Source: Apostichopus japonicus
Taxonomy: Eukaryota; Echinodermata; Holothuroidea; Aspidochirotida; Stichopodidae
Direction: 5' to 3'
Length of the DNA: 64,000 bases
NCBI RefSeq assembly: GCF_037975245.1
Contig: NC_092568.1
Span: 10,195,501-10,259,500, forward strand
This document shows, piece after piece, positions 22,905-35,040 of this stretch. A model generated the notes under the pieces. It was not told the origin of the DNA, searched no databases, and was given only the letters and a program-made list of their open reading frames with translations. The first letter of the stretch is position 1, and every line of letters starts with the position of its first letter. Position numbers and translations under genes: made by a program.

Positions 22905-23410
22905 AATTTGATTAGTAATTTTAACTGGGCACTTGCGAAGGGCATTGAAGATCCAATCGTAGTTGGACGCTGCGCTTTTCTAAGAGTTATTATCATGATC
23001 ATAATAAGTTGTTCAAATAATCCTATAAATGAATGCCTTTCACTTTATGCTAACAATCACTTAAAATATTTAAGCTTTTTATTTTATTTGTTTCTTGCCT
23101 ATACACCATTATAATTACATGCCGGAACAAACGATCAGAAAATTTCTGTTGTCTAACTTTTTTTAATAAAGTCATTTTAACTGGGCACCTGTAAATCGCA
23201 TTGAACGTCTAATTGTGGTTGGATGCTGCGCTTTATTTATTGTCCTAACTTGTTCAAAATAACCCTATAAATGAATGGCTTTCACTTTTTGCTAACAATC
23301 ACTTAAAATATTTAAGCATTTTATTTTATTTGTTTTTTGCTATACAGCATTATAATCACATGCAGGAACAAACGATCAGAAATTTTCTGTTGTCTAACTT
23401 TTTCAATAAG

Positions 23411-23685
23411 TATGTATGTATGTATATGTGATCTTCCCGCAAGCAGGAACTCGCGAAAGAAGCCATGGAGGCTTATAGACTCGCAAGCTGACCGAAGCCA
23501 ATCTCTCGGCACACATCCATTTAACGTCCATGTCGGGAAGTTGTTATTGAACAACACCCTTGCCAGACGACACACCTTGCTGTCGGCGGGGAATCGAACC
23601 GGGGATCTCATGACTGGGAGACGCCGGTGTTAACCACTAGGCTATACACTCCGCCTACTCCGCCTACACTCCGCCTACACTCCGT
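23411..23685 (-). mobile_element. tRNA-derived SINE inserted in the tandem array
   Basis: On the minus strand it begins with tandem GGCGGAGTGTA units, then a tRNA head with A-box region ATAGCCTAGTGGTTAACACC and B box GGTTCGATTCC. A body of about 180 bp follows, and the tail is (CATA)n at 23411-23427. Comparison with neighbouring array units, which run straight from AATAAG to TCATTTTAAC, shows that this segment is inserted and that only a few bases (TAAG) are duplicated. The head resembles the tRNA-like sequence at 1451-1524. Confidence 0.8.
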
Positions 23686-24047
23686 TAAGTCATTTTAACC
23701 GGGCACCTGTAAATCGCATTCAACATCCAATTATGGTGGGCTGCTGCGCTTTATAAGACTTATTGTCATTATTGTCCTAACTTGTTCAAATAACCCTAAA
23801 AATGAATGCCTTTTCACTTTGTGCAAACAATCACTTAAAATATAAGCATTTTATTTTATTTGTTTTTCCTATACAGCTCCATAATCACTTGCAGGAACAA
23901 ATGATCAGAAACGTTCTTTTGTCTAACTTTTTTTAATAAGTCATTTTAACTGGGCACCTGTTAATCGCATTCAACATCCAATTGTGGTGGGATGCTGCGC
24001 TTTATAAGACTTATTGTCATTATTGCCCTAACTTGTTCAAAGACCCA

Positions 24048-24162
24048 TCTTTTCACTTGTTCTTTTGTAAATTAATGTTTTCTTTGTAAAGCGCCTTGAG
24101 CAGTGGCTTTTGTCTACTGATTTGGTGCTATATAAGTCTCATTTATTATTATTATTATTATA
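24048..24162 (+). mobile_element. LINE/SINE 3' tail with ATT repeat
   Basis: It contains TGTAAAGCGCCTTGAGCAG, then GGTGCTATATAAGTCTCATT and a run of ATT units. This AAAGCGC...CTATATAA...(ATT)n layout is typical of L2/CR1-type LINE tails and SINEs that share them. It interrupts the fourth unit of the 265-bp array. It is heavily 5'-truncated and non-coding. Confidence 0.7.
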
Positions 24163-24195
24163 TAAATGCCTTTCACTTTGTGCTAAAAATCACTT

Positions 24196-24876
24196 AAGAT
24201 ACAAGCATTTTGAATAGAAACATGAAAACCTTTGTTTCAATCCAATGAACGTATTATTTATACACAGCGTGCCAAACTACAATTTATTGCAGTTCATGTA
24301 GAGTGCACGTTGTCAAAACTCGGGATAACAATTCATGGATTTGGTCGCAGGGCTTTTGGCGATTGCGAGGTGTTATCATAGCAGAATGTATTAAAGCTGT
24401 GGTCTGTGATGATATGCCAAACAATACAACAGAAAACTAAATACTAAAAGTCCTGTAAACAGTGCAGTTCACTTTTCGCATCACATTCTATTTCAATTAA
24501 ATGATAGTTTGACAAAAAGTAGAAAAAGTTTCAAAATTTCTGATCATTGATTCCTGCATGCATGTGACTGTTAAAAAAAGTAAATAAAAATTTTTTCATC
24601 TGGTGTAAACATCTAGAGGTTTTTTTTGAAGTGGTTTAATCGTGGAGCTACTGTACAAGCTCCAAGATTTTGATCAAATCAACATTGTATTTTGAACTTA
24701 TACCTAGTAGTCTCAAGTGGTCAATATTATGAACAGGAGACACAACATGCCGCTCTAACACATACAAGCGATGGGGGTATCCATTTTGACCAATTGTTTG
24801 ATGCTATATAAAGGATGCAACAATCGCTTAACAATGGGGATGTTCCCGCTACGCCCTAATTCAACGGAAGGTGCCG
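24196..24876. other. Intronic stretch without recognised feature
   Basis: A+T-rich sequence. No gene or repeat defined. Confidence 0.5.
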
Positions 24877-25275
24877 TCATATCGGTCCTATCTAGTGGTT
24901 TCTACAACTCATAACCAGTGCCTTTTAAATGCAACCAAATGTCGTCAACCAATCAGGAAGCTTCGTTGACGTATTCTCAATCAAGTCCGCTAGACAGAGT
25001 TCAAGGCTTAAAGCTTTGAGCGTCAGTAAACACTGTAACACTGCAATACACAGGAAAAGTTTATACCTGCGATTCATGACAGCTGCCTAGTGGGTACAGT
25101 ATCTACAACTTCGATCGTAATGAAAGAAGAGATCTCTTTGAAACATATCTTCACAACTAGGGCATAGATTGAGATATCCAAATTCTTTGGAGATTGTGTG
25201 TGTGCATATAGATCACTCACGTTAGGACCCGATATGAACAGCGCCCTCTGTAGAAACGTTAAAGATCCCCAACGT
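24877..25275. repeat. RepC dispersed repeat, copy 1
   Basis: It shares with 45590-45990 a series of landmarks in the same order: AACCAATCAG, TCCGCT, AGTTCAAG/AGTTTAAG, AGCGTCAGTAAA, TTGAAACAT..TTCACAA, ATAGATTGAGATAT, GTTAGGACC-GATATG and ACAGCGCCCTCTGT. The left end TCATATCGGTCCTA and the right end TAGGACCCGATATGA (25226-25240) are inverted copies, so this is probably a non-autonomous DNA element of about 365 bp. No open frame. Confidence 0.7.
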
Positions 25276-26399
25276 TTTCCAATATCTTTTCATGTAGTTT
25301 AATACTCATGTCATATATATGACCATTTTTCTCTAACTTAAATATTTAGTAATAAATTTCAATAATTTTACAGAAAGAAAATGTTGAAAGAGAGTGTTTC
25401 TGAACCTGAAAACAAAATGATAAAGAAATGACTACTTCAGATTTTAAGTCCAAGTTTTGGTCTCGAAAGCCAAACTTGATTGATTGCCTCTGGTAGCTGT
25501 GAAATAACTTTCCGAGAAAAACAAGGGAATGTAAACTTGCATGTTGATGAGTAATAAAGCACTTCAACTCACCTGTTACGGATTTGAATGTCAACGGTGT
25601 CCTCTCAACTTTAAGGAGCGCTCGGTCATCTTCGTCTGTACTGCTCTTTTTTATCCACAATCAATACAAGTGGAGGGCGAACCCCATTAAAACAGCTAGA
25701 AATCTTGCAATGACTATATGCAGTATCTATGCCTCATTAACCAACTTTTTTCAAATTTATGAATAAATCAGCTTCCCATTTTCTGCTCCCCTAAACTGCA
25801 TTGTGGTTTGTTTTTTTTCTCCCTACAGATGTGTCCTTGAAAGGTCATTGTTTTAGTTGCCAAGAAAAGACTTTTATATATAAAGCTGATAAAATTTCTA
25901 GTTTGATTTATGTATATAGAAGTGCTCATTAAATGATTTGAAACATTAAAAGATTGGCAATAGAGCAGGGTGGGGATGGGGGGGGGAGTGAGGGGGTGCG
26001 TTATTGATCTACGCCTGCAGTGTCGGCTTAATGTGCTGACTGCATCAATGCATCATGAGTGGTTACATGGCTAGGTGGTGGCAGTTAATGAATGCTTACG
26101 TTGATGCTGGCTGTGTGCTGGCTTGGCTACAGGATAGGTGATTGCAGAGGGTGGTATTGGTGTGACTGCCAGTATATTGTTGACTGCAGTGTATGGCAGG
26201 GATCAGTAGTCATGGAAACAGTTGCATATGTGCCTCTGTAACAATGTGTAGTAGTAAATTAGTGATGTGTGTAATGTTTGTATTATATGTGGCTCCTAAG
26301 TCTCACTTTAGCACTGGCTGCAGTGCACGCACTGACAACATGCACTTGGCTACAGCTATGTAGTGTTTGGAGGTTGCAGTACTTATCACTGGGTGGCTT
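25276..26399. other. Intronic stretch with a G-rich tract
   Basis: A G-rich tract lies at about 25970-26000 (GGGG, G9 and G5 runs). The rest of the stretch is unassigned. Confidence 0.5.
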
Positions 26400-26409
26400 C
26401 AATAGTAGT

Positions 26410-26483
26410 ACGGTAATAAATAAAAAGTAATAATAAATAATAAAAATAATAATAAAATAATAAAATAATAAATAAATAAATAG
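26410..26483. repeat. AATAA-rich simple repeat
   Basis: Irregular AATAAATAATAAA low-complexity sequence. Confidence 0.85.
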
Positions 26484-26499
26484 TAGTACAGTGCTACTG

Positions 26500-27215
26500 G
26501 CAACTGTATTTTAGCAACGGCTGATATGCAGTGATTCTGCCGGTAGTGGCAACAGTGCAACATATATATACTGCCATCTTATTGGCTGCAGTAGCACTTA
26601 CAACAGTGCTCTTACTTGGTATTAACTTCTAAGTACTGGCTAGATGCAGTGACTGTGGTGCCTGTAGCAGTACTGGAGATGATAACAATAGTGGAGGGGT
26701 GGGGGAAGGGGGTGGGAGAGGGATGTTAGTAATGTTTGCATGGAAAGAGGCGACAGTACGTGCAACTTATACTGCCATCTTATTGGCTGCAGTAGCACTT
26801 ACAACAGTGCTCTTGGTATTAACTAGTACTGGCTGATAGATGCAGTGATTGTAGCAGTACTGGAGATGACAACAATAGTGGGGGAGGGAGGGGGGGAGGT
26901 AAGAGGGATGTTAGAACAGTCTGCAGTGAAAGTGGCAACAGTGCAACTTATACTGCCATCTTATTGGCTGCAATAGCACTTATAACAGTGCTCTTGGTAA
27001 TACTAGTACTGGCTGATAGATGCAGTGACTGTGGTGCCTGTAGCAGTACTGGAGGTGATAACAATAGTGGAGGGGGGGGGAGGTAAGAGGGATGTTTGTA
27101 CTGTCTGCAGTGAAAGAGGCAACAGTACGTGCAACTTATACTGCTATCCTATTAGTTGCAGTAGCACTTACAACAGTGCTACTGGTAGTAACTAGTATAA
27201 CTAGTATATATGCAG
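26500..27215. repeat. About 185-bp tandem array, four units, with G-runs
   Basis: The landmark ACTGCCATCTTATTGGCTGC, followed by AGTAGCACTTACAACAGTGC, recurs at about 26571, 26772, 26953 and 27140 (the last is diverged). Each of the first three units is followed by GCAGTACTGGAG, ACAATAGTGG and a variable G-run (for example at 26693-26720, 26879-26900 and 27068-27085). The G-runs could form quadruplexes. Non-coding. Confidence 0.9.
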
Positions 27216-30200
27216 TGAAGTCCAGATCTGGTTGTAGCATTTCTAAGAGTACTGCAGATGAGTGTTGAAGTGTGCAATAATCTGAAGGGTTCAATATAAG
27301 GGTGCACTGCAAAAATATTAATATCTATTGTTGTAAGCTACGTAGATGATCGGAGTGCATAAGTTTGGGGGACAGGAAATCACCATCATTTGTAAATACC
27401 CAGACCAATAAATTTTGGGACCTTACTTCATAGACTATGTATATGTGTAAGGAAGTACTTAATGCAAATTTAAGGTAATGAGTATTGACTGGCACGCGTA
27501 CCAAAGAATGTTCATGAAATAGGCAATAACCTGTAATGAAGGGTTGAACAGACAACTGACTTGGTAGAATCTAGGACTTGATATATCCCAGGTGGTGCTG
27601 AATGGAACTCCATTCTAATCATATATATGCTCTCCCCCTCCCCCATGCACCCCCCAATTCTCAATCAGTTTCTCAATGAGTTACAGTATGTAAAGTACCT
27701 TTCAACATCTGAACCAGCGACCTCAGAAATGTAAATTTTATGCCCTATCGACTCAATTTGAATTCAATTTGAGCATCCCCCCCAAAATTATTTGCTCTTG
27801 CAGTATTTGTCAAAGCGGCCCTTATAGCCATATTGAAGTTACAGTACTTTGTTTAAGAGCTAATTAATAATCAGCCATTTGTATAATAGGGTACTAAATT
27901 TACATCACTGCAACTATTTTCGTTTTTCTTGCGTTAAATGTTTGGAGATATACTCTGAACTAAATCTGTCTTCGCCTAAATTCCACGAAACGAATGCAGG
28001 TTCTTTCAAAGGCATAACGTTTGCAGCAAAATTTCCATAATGGTTTGCCTTGATTTATTTTAGTACCTCAAGAGCTGGTACTAATTATATTGTGGACTGG
28101 TTTCCATCAATATTAAGTGGACATACATTCATCTTATTATGATGAACCACAATGTCAAGGAATCCATATTAGTAATCCCTAACATATTCCTCAAGTAGGT
28201 GTTGTTTGTGACACCTATTGCAACATTCAAACAATGAAATCTTTTTTTTGGCACTGTACATATGTTATATGTCTGGTGGGTGGAGACGTGCACTTAGGTT
28301 TCCATTAAAACTTGCAACAATTAACGTGACCATTGCTTTTGTCTTGGAATGGTTGATTTCAAGAAGTTGATATCGTTTTGTGAAAAGTGCTATTTAATCT
28401 GTTTTCTGTGTTTTAAGCTCTCATTGTATGATACTCTCCTCTGTACTGGCCAGACATGTGATCTTGATTAAGCAGGAGCCTATTTACGCATATTGGTGCT
28501 AATTAAGTTGCTATGATGATCAAGAGGTGCAACGGCATGCCTCACAAGACATTTTACTGACAGGAAGGAATGTAAAAACACCTCTTTGAATCCTCGCTTT
28601 GGAATTGTTTTGTCATACCTTGGAGGTTTAAGATGGTATCTCCCATTGTTTGCAGAAGTATTCTTCCAAACTATGCCCAGCTCTTTATTCATCTCTGACC
28701 AATGTTAATTCCCTTGAGGTCTTTCTTAGTCAAATGAGTGCAAGAGTAAACAACATTTTAATGGGTGTTAAAAAAATATTGAATAGAATGCCCCATGCAG
28801 CAAGCCAAACGTCACGTGGACTCTTGGCAGTTTTCCGAACATTCAAGTCGGACCTCTTTTTTTAATTTACATTGTGTTGTTGATGATTTGCAGTGTGGAG
28901 CTAGAGCACAAAAGCTGCCTCTGAAATTGTCTAACTTGGCCGTTTGGTAACAGTGGAATCGCTACCGAAGGTCAATTAATCTTTCCATTTTAATTATTTC
29001 CATATTACAGTAACACACATTGATGCAAACCTTCCAAATTGCATCATGCAAACGTGGCTAGTAGTCGCCTGTATGAGTCATCCTCTTAGGCCGCTACAAC
29101 AATTGTATGTTGCAACACTTGAAGTTAACTCTGTTTGGATGAGGTTGCCTAGCAACATTGGCTAGGCTTCCCTGGGCATCTAGGGACCTTGCCTGGGAAA
29201 GCTGTATATTTAGGTATTACAAATGCTGCAGTCCTGTATGTATTTAGGGAAGGGTCACAGGAAAACTGAAAACAGCTAAAGTCTCTTAAATGTCTTGTAG
29301 GCACGGTGTCGTCTGTTGCTCGGAGCAGACGAAATGAAGACAAAGTAATAGCAGAAAGAGAGAATGAAAGAAAACAAATATGGTTAAGATTAATAACGAT
29401 GGAATCATGTTAAATTTAAGGCCAGTGATGTATTCCTATTGTTTGCATTACTCTTTGAATCTTATGGAGCCTTTGAGATTTTGTTTGAAGAGTCTCAAAG
29501 ATTTACAATTTTTTTGACATTGTTAAGTAAATAGTGGTTTTAAGTACTTGTAAAATTTATGAAATTCTGGCACATTATTGTATCATACAGAAGTTGCTTG
29601 GCATCCAGGTCTAGTTGACTTAGCTGTATCTTACTCCACCTTAAGATGAAACAGAGGAAAAGAAAAAGGGAAAAAAAAAGAAGAAAAAAAGAACCAAAAA
29701 TGAAAGAAGATAAATTGTAAAGAGTCAGAAATTGATTGGGGGGTAGGAGCAACTTTACTATTTGGTTAAAGCTTACAGTTGATCCTGTAATATTTTGCTG
29801 ATATAGACTTATATGTTTCGATGTTTATCGTGTATTAATAATATTGGGATATTCTTTGACAAACAAATTTGTATGAAGGGTCTACTTTTGTTTCTCTTGA
29901 ATGTCCTGCAGTACTCCTTAGAAAGCAGGTCTATGTTTTGGTGGCCAATTTGTATTCCGCTGTTAAGCTCTCGACTTTCGCTTAAAGTAATTAAGGTTGC
30001 AATCCAATAAAGTTAGGGCTCTCTCCTAGATTTAGGTAAATCCAGTTCAAGGCTATTAAAAATATGAATTAATAATTTGATTCTGCTAGATTGTAACTAA
30101 TTTTTTATTTTATTTACACACTTGTGATAATAATATACTGGTAATATCCGACCATGCTTTTGCTGGAATAGATGGAAATTGCACTGGTCCCAAATAATAT

Positions 30201-31800
30201 AGTAAGGCATAAACGTCAACAGTTTTACTATATAGAACAGAAACTAAATAGAAACAGATTTATTCATCAATAGATCATGATATTAAATGTTAAATTTGTG
30301 GGCATAACATGTTTGGTATTGGACTATAAAGCAGTTTATGACTCAGCAATTAAAGAGTGTAGCCACCTGGTTGGTATTTAATAAGAAAGTTATCTTAACT
30401 GAATTATTTGTATCCAGTTTAATATGTGTAGATTGAAAGGAGGAGACTAATTATTTATGCATCACTGACAATAGAAGATAAGAAAGCAATTAGTGAGTGT
30501 ATGGTTACAAACCGAAAAAAAGTTTGAGTCTGGACTTGAAAGACCCTTGGAACGATCTTAATCTGGTTGAATGGGAAGTATGCAGTCCTTGAGGGAAATT
30601 GTTGTGCACTCACTCACACACAACATGAAATAGGTAAATATAAAAAAAATTAAAAAAACACAGTTGGAATGTATTGAAAAAATAAAAATAAAAGAATAGT
30701 GTTGGACTTATCTTTCCACCCTGTCACCCTGCCAGACCCATGTGTTGTTACTCGCTGTACACGCACCAGGTTATCCGCTTCACCATCAGAGGCGGGCAAT
30801 TGGCTGTACTAGAAAACATGTGCACGGGGAAAATACGGCAAGGTTTTCCAACCCTGGTTTAATCGTTTCACCAGCAGTGATTTCGACGATGATGATATTT
30901 CCAGCATATCGCAGGATTTTCATTTAAATTAATAAATTAAATTTGTTCCGATTGCAAATTTCTCAAAACTCGTTGAACATGCAGTACACTGTCGTGGGTG
31001 ATTAATCGTAGAGCTACAATACCACTCAAAGCATATATACTACTGTACGTACACATGGACACATCTGTAGGGAGAGAAAACTGGTTGGACAATTTCACTG
31101 ACTCCGAACAAAATATTTTAAATGTAGGCAGTAATTTTAACCCTATATTAACCAGTCAGGTAGGTCAGGCAGGCACTGAAGAAAGTTAGGACAGGTCAAA
31201 ATTATTAGGTCTGGTTCATTGCCTATGCGAAATTAATTAAAGCCACTGCAAATTCTTCATACTTTGGGATGAGAATCATTGAGAGTTAAGACGGGGTACT
31301 TTGTTGAGAAAGATCTAGTAAGCTGTATAAAGACTAAAAAGGTGGACAAATATTGCACGTTAGCTTGATCTTTAAATGTCTTTTAAGGTTTTACTGCTGC
31401 AGTTTATATATATAACTGTTCCCCTAAGTCCACAATACCAAGTCGAGTTTGTGCCTCTGCCTAAAGGTAAGAGGACACAGTGGGAAATATCTGTTATCGA
31501 GTCAAAATCCAGACTACATATGGACTACTATCACCAAAGAATTTAATGGATCAAAAAGAGTTTTATAAATGCATTTCAAGATTTGATGGCTTTTGCTCAA
31601 TTGACGTGATATTAAATTGAATGGGACTTTATGGCTGGGATGTGTATTTGTTTGTTTTCCTACAGGTTAGAATTAAACAACTTACTAAAGAGAGCTCTCG
31701 GCAAATCTTGAAGAGATCTTTCAAACCTGTCTTTTCTCTTGACAAAATGTTTGCACGGTAGAGACTGATGAATCAGCCTCTTTGTCAGAAAGGAAAAACC
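27216..31800. other. Intronic stretch without recognised feature
   Basis: About 4.6 kb of A+T-rich sequence. I found no extended open frame, RNA gene, SINE box pair or tandem array that I can support. Confidence 0.45.
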
Positions 31801-31909
31801 TGCAGCTACTGCAGGTTCCACTGCATCAACTGCATCTTGACGATTAAGTACTATGCAGCCTGGCTGCAGAAGGCTGCAGCCCCCTCAGCTTCCCACTTTT
31901 GACAGTGTC
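31801..31909 (+). repeat. RepA dispersed repeat, copy 4
   Basis: It contains CTATGCAGCCTGGCTGCAG, AAGGCTGCAGCCCCCTCAGC and CCCACTTTTGACAGTGT in RepA order. Only one arm of the foldback is clear. Confidence 0.7.
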
Positions 31910-33371
31910 TATAACTATAAGTGAGTGGTCGTATCAAGTCCCTGAGGCCATACTATAAAAAATTAAATATTAAATTCATCCTCCCCAAACTAATAAAGCA
32001 CAAACAAACAAAAAGAAAATATATGTCTATTTACAAATATTTGGTAATACATTCAGTTTTCTCTAATTCTCCCCTCCAACCCTCCATCCCATCCCCCCAA
32101 CACCCCATCCCCCAGCACCCCTCTATATCTTCATTTGTAGTATTCTATCTCATTGTTAGGAGGCGATATACTTACACTAGATAGTTTTTGGATCTGTCCA
32201 TTTTAATTAAAATACCCAGACATATTTTTTTGGTGTGTCCCAGATCACAGATTCAGGTGTTGAATTGATATTACACGAATCTGGAGTCATCCGATATCCC
32301 GGGATATTCCTCCATTTGTTTTCAATAACCTGGTGGGGATGCTTGAAAAATGCATCCAGCACCCTGTTAGATCGTCCACGTGAAGTGCGTGCCTTTTATT
32401 ATTCTCTGTAGGGGATGAACACCGATGGCCCTACAAGGATAATTTTCTTCCCCCTCTTCCCTTTCCATTTTCCTTTTGTGTATTCTTTCTTGCTTTCAGC
32501 AAACTGCTTGAAAACCAAAGCAATGCATCAAACATGTAGGTTAATGTCTCGGGATCGATACATCTCCGAGGCAACCTGCAAACAAATTAAAGCTGGGCGC
32601 AGTTTCGTTATCGAGCCCTCAGGCACAATACTTCAAAATTGATTTCATGCACCATTGGGGAAACATCTCTGGATGGTCATATGGACTGCATGAAATGTTG
32701 CAGAAAAAAAAAAAAAAATGGGTGATATTTATGTAGGCTAGCCTAACAGTATAATTAGTTATCATATCAAATGTACACCTGTGAATCCATCATTTTCCCG
32801 TCACTGCGTGCCAGTGGTGCAATCCCGTTCCTTAAAGTGGGATAGGATATATGCAAATTAGGAGAATTAAACTTTGGCCTACAGGGTATAAAATACTAGA
32901 CAGAAGTTGACATCTTACATATATATATCGTAAAAACATAAAAATTGATGTACGTGGCTGTCGTGGCAAATGTCCGTGACAACATTCAAAATTACTTGTA
33001 GGTACGGTAGGACTTGTCGGGAAGTTGAAAATGGAGCGATCATAGAGAGGTCACATGACTCTGGGTAACTGCGTTACTATCTTGAGTGCCCTTATGTGCA
33101 GGACTGATCCAATATTCATAAGTAATGGATTTGTCAATCACTGTAATATCCAGGATTCCAATTTGTGTTCAGGTTTTAGCATCCCTACCCCCTAGTATCA
33201 TGTCGAGCAGGAAGCGTGTAAGACCTTTTCTGTGAAATGATAGAATCTGTCTGTATTATTACTGTTTGTGTAAGCAGAAAAATCCTAAATAACTTCCTTA
33301 TTTTCATCATGAAACACTGAGCAGTGACTAAATGATTTTCTGTGCAAGTTGTAAGTTTAGAAATACTGTGC
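31910..33371. other. Intronic stretch; pyrimidine tract and palindrome
   Basis: A C+T/A-rich tract lies at about 32070-32128, a perfect 14-bp palindrome ATATCCCGGGATAT at 32294-32307, and a poly-A run near 32703-32718. No gene is recognised. Confidence 0.5.
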
Positions 33372-33773
33372 AAGTGAATGTTAGAATGTCCAATAATGGT
33401 CAACAGTACTGCATTCAGGTATGCTATAAAGTCCAATAATGGTCAACAGTATTTTATCCGAGTATGTTAGATAGTCCAATAATGGTCAACAGTACTGCAT
33501 CCAAGTATATTAGAAAGTCCAATAACGGTCAACAGTACTGCATCCAAGTATGCTAGAGAGTCCAATAATGGTCAACAGTGTACTGCATCCAAGTATGTTA
33601 GAAAGACCAATAATGGTCAACAGTACTGCATCCAAGTATGCTAGAGAGTCCAATAATGGTCAACAGTACTGCATTCAAGTATGTTAGAAAGTCCGGTAAT
33701 GGTCAGCAGAACTGTTAAAAAGTATGTTAGAATGTCCAATAATGGGCAACAGTACTGCATTCGAGTATGCTAG
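33372..33773. repeat. About 42-bp minisatellite, nine units
   Basis: The unit reads AGTCCAATAATGGTCAACAG, then TACTGCATCCAAGTATGTTA plus GAA. Units vary at a few positions; one carries AACGGTC and one GGTCAGCAGAACTG. A single related fragment, CTAGAAAGTCCAGAAATGGTC, sits at about 42441. Confidence 0.95.
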
Positions 33774-34555
33774 AACAAGTATATTAACCATTGTAGTTTC
33801 TGTATCTTCATTGAAATATTTTATTGCCTGATGTTTTACCATGTCATGGCATTACTGACATTTGAAGGGTTTGAAACTCCATTAGAGGACATTTGAAAAA
33901 GCTAAGATGGTCATCACAGGTGATAGAGGTGAGTCTGCAAAAAAGTAAAATAATAATATGTGTAGCATTCATTGGGAATCGTAGCATCACTCTTCACATC
34001 ACGAAGTCATCGCAGACATCCATATTTCAGGAGTAACCTAATTGCCTGCCCCCCCCCCAATTTTTTATTTTTAAGCAAGATTGAAACTAAAAGAGCAAGA
34101 AACTTAATTGATATCATTGGCAGACGGCAATTGCTTTCAGTTTTGTGTGCAATGTAACAATAAGATGCAATTTTTGCTGCCAATGCTATTGTCGTTAATA
34201 TATTTTAGTTTGTGCTTGTATCACAAACAGCAACGTTACAAACTTTAACCAATACTGCTTTTTTCTTGTCTGGTTATGGTATAAAACGTTGTTATTAAGT
34301 GAAAGGTGGGATATTGACAGTACTAACGGGTTAGGTTGGATATATACAGTAGGTATTAAGATCAAAATAAGGCTGGATTATCCTGTCAATTAGGCAGGAG
34401 AAGACTCGATGTGCAGCCAGTATGCAGTTTAGTACATGTTATGATTTGATAAAACGATATCTACTTTTTCATTTGGTAAGTTATTCATCTGTGACATACA
34501 ACATTGAGGTGCACACACATACTGTACCTAACTCAAAACAAACAACAACAAAAGT
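33774..34555. other. Intronic stretch without recognised feature
   Basis: Nothing supported beyond short homopolymers (a C9 run near 34050). Confidence 0.5.
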
Positions 34556-34638
34556 AAACCCCCTTCCTCCCTATCCATCTCCCTCCCCCTTTCCCCCTTT
34601 CCCCCTCCCCTCCCCCTCCCTCCCCCTCCCCCTCCCCC
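34556..34638. repeat. Long C+T mirror-like tract
   Basis: About 80 bp is almost purely C and T, with many CCCCCT and CCCTCC runs. Such tracts can form triplex (H-DNA) or, on the minus strand, G-quadruplexes. A second C-run cluster with single-A spacers lies at 34802-34823. Confidence 0.85.
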
Positions 34639-34836
34639 AATAGAAAGAAAAGAACACACAGCTGATATATATCAGTCCCATGATACCCTGTAGCAATGAT
34701 AGGTTCAAGAACCCTTTTGTTTTTCAAACTTAATTTCTCTGCTCAAATCAAAATCACCTGTTTAGACCAGAGAATATTCCAGGGCTTTTAATTGTTTTCT
34801 TCCCCCACCCCCCCACCCCCACCAATAATATTGTTG

Positions 34837-35040
34837 TGACGTCAAATTGTGTAAAATACACAGGTTGTCCAAAATGCTCTGGCAAGCGTGTCTCTCTGTC
34901 CCTGGCTTGATCTCGTACGCGCTCGCTCGCTCGGTAGAAAATTGCTCTCGCCCTAGCCTCGCATAATTCTTGTCAACTTCATTGGGCGGGTCAAGGTATT
35001 GACGTAATTGACCGTGTGCTCTCGGGCTAGGATTTTAAAT
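34837..35040. other. CpG-containing patch with a CRE-like site
   Basis: TGACGTCA, the palindromic CREB/ATF site, is at 34837-34844. It is followed by GCGCTCGCTCGCTCG and TTGGGCGGGTC within 200 bp. This is more CpG-rich than its surroundings and could be a small regulatory element. No transcript evidence is visible in the sequence. Confidence 0.3.

Larger units (their letters stand above)
22910..24195. repeat. About 265-bp tandem array, four diverged units, with nested insertions
   Basis: Each unit starts near TTTTAACTGGGCACCTG, at about 22919, 23177, 23693 and 23944. Shared landmarks follow: GGATGCTGCGCTTTAT, AAATGAATGCCTTTCACTTT, AACAATCACTTAAAATA and GGAACAAACGATCAGAAA. The second unit is interrupted by a SINE and the fourth by a LINE-like tail. 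The array therefore predates both insertions. Confidence 0.85.

Noticed and set aside
34422-34643. Open frames through the C+T tract on both strands
   Set aside because: Low-complexity Pro/Ser-Leu or Gly-Glu translation of a simple repeat.
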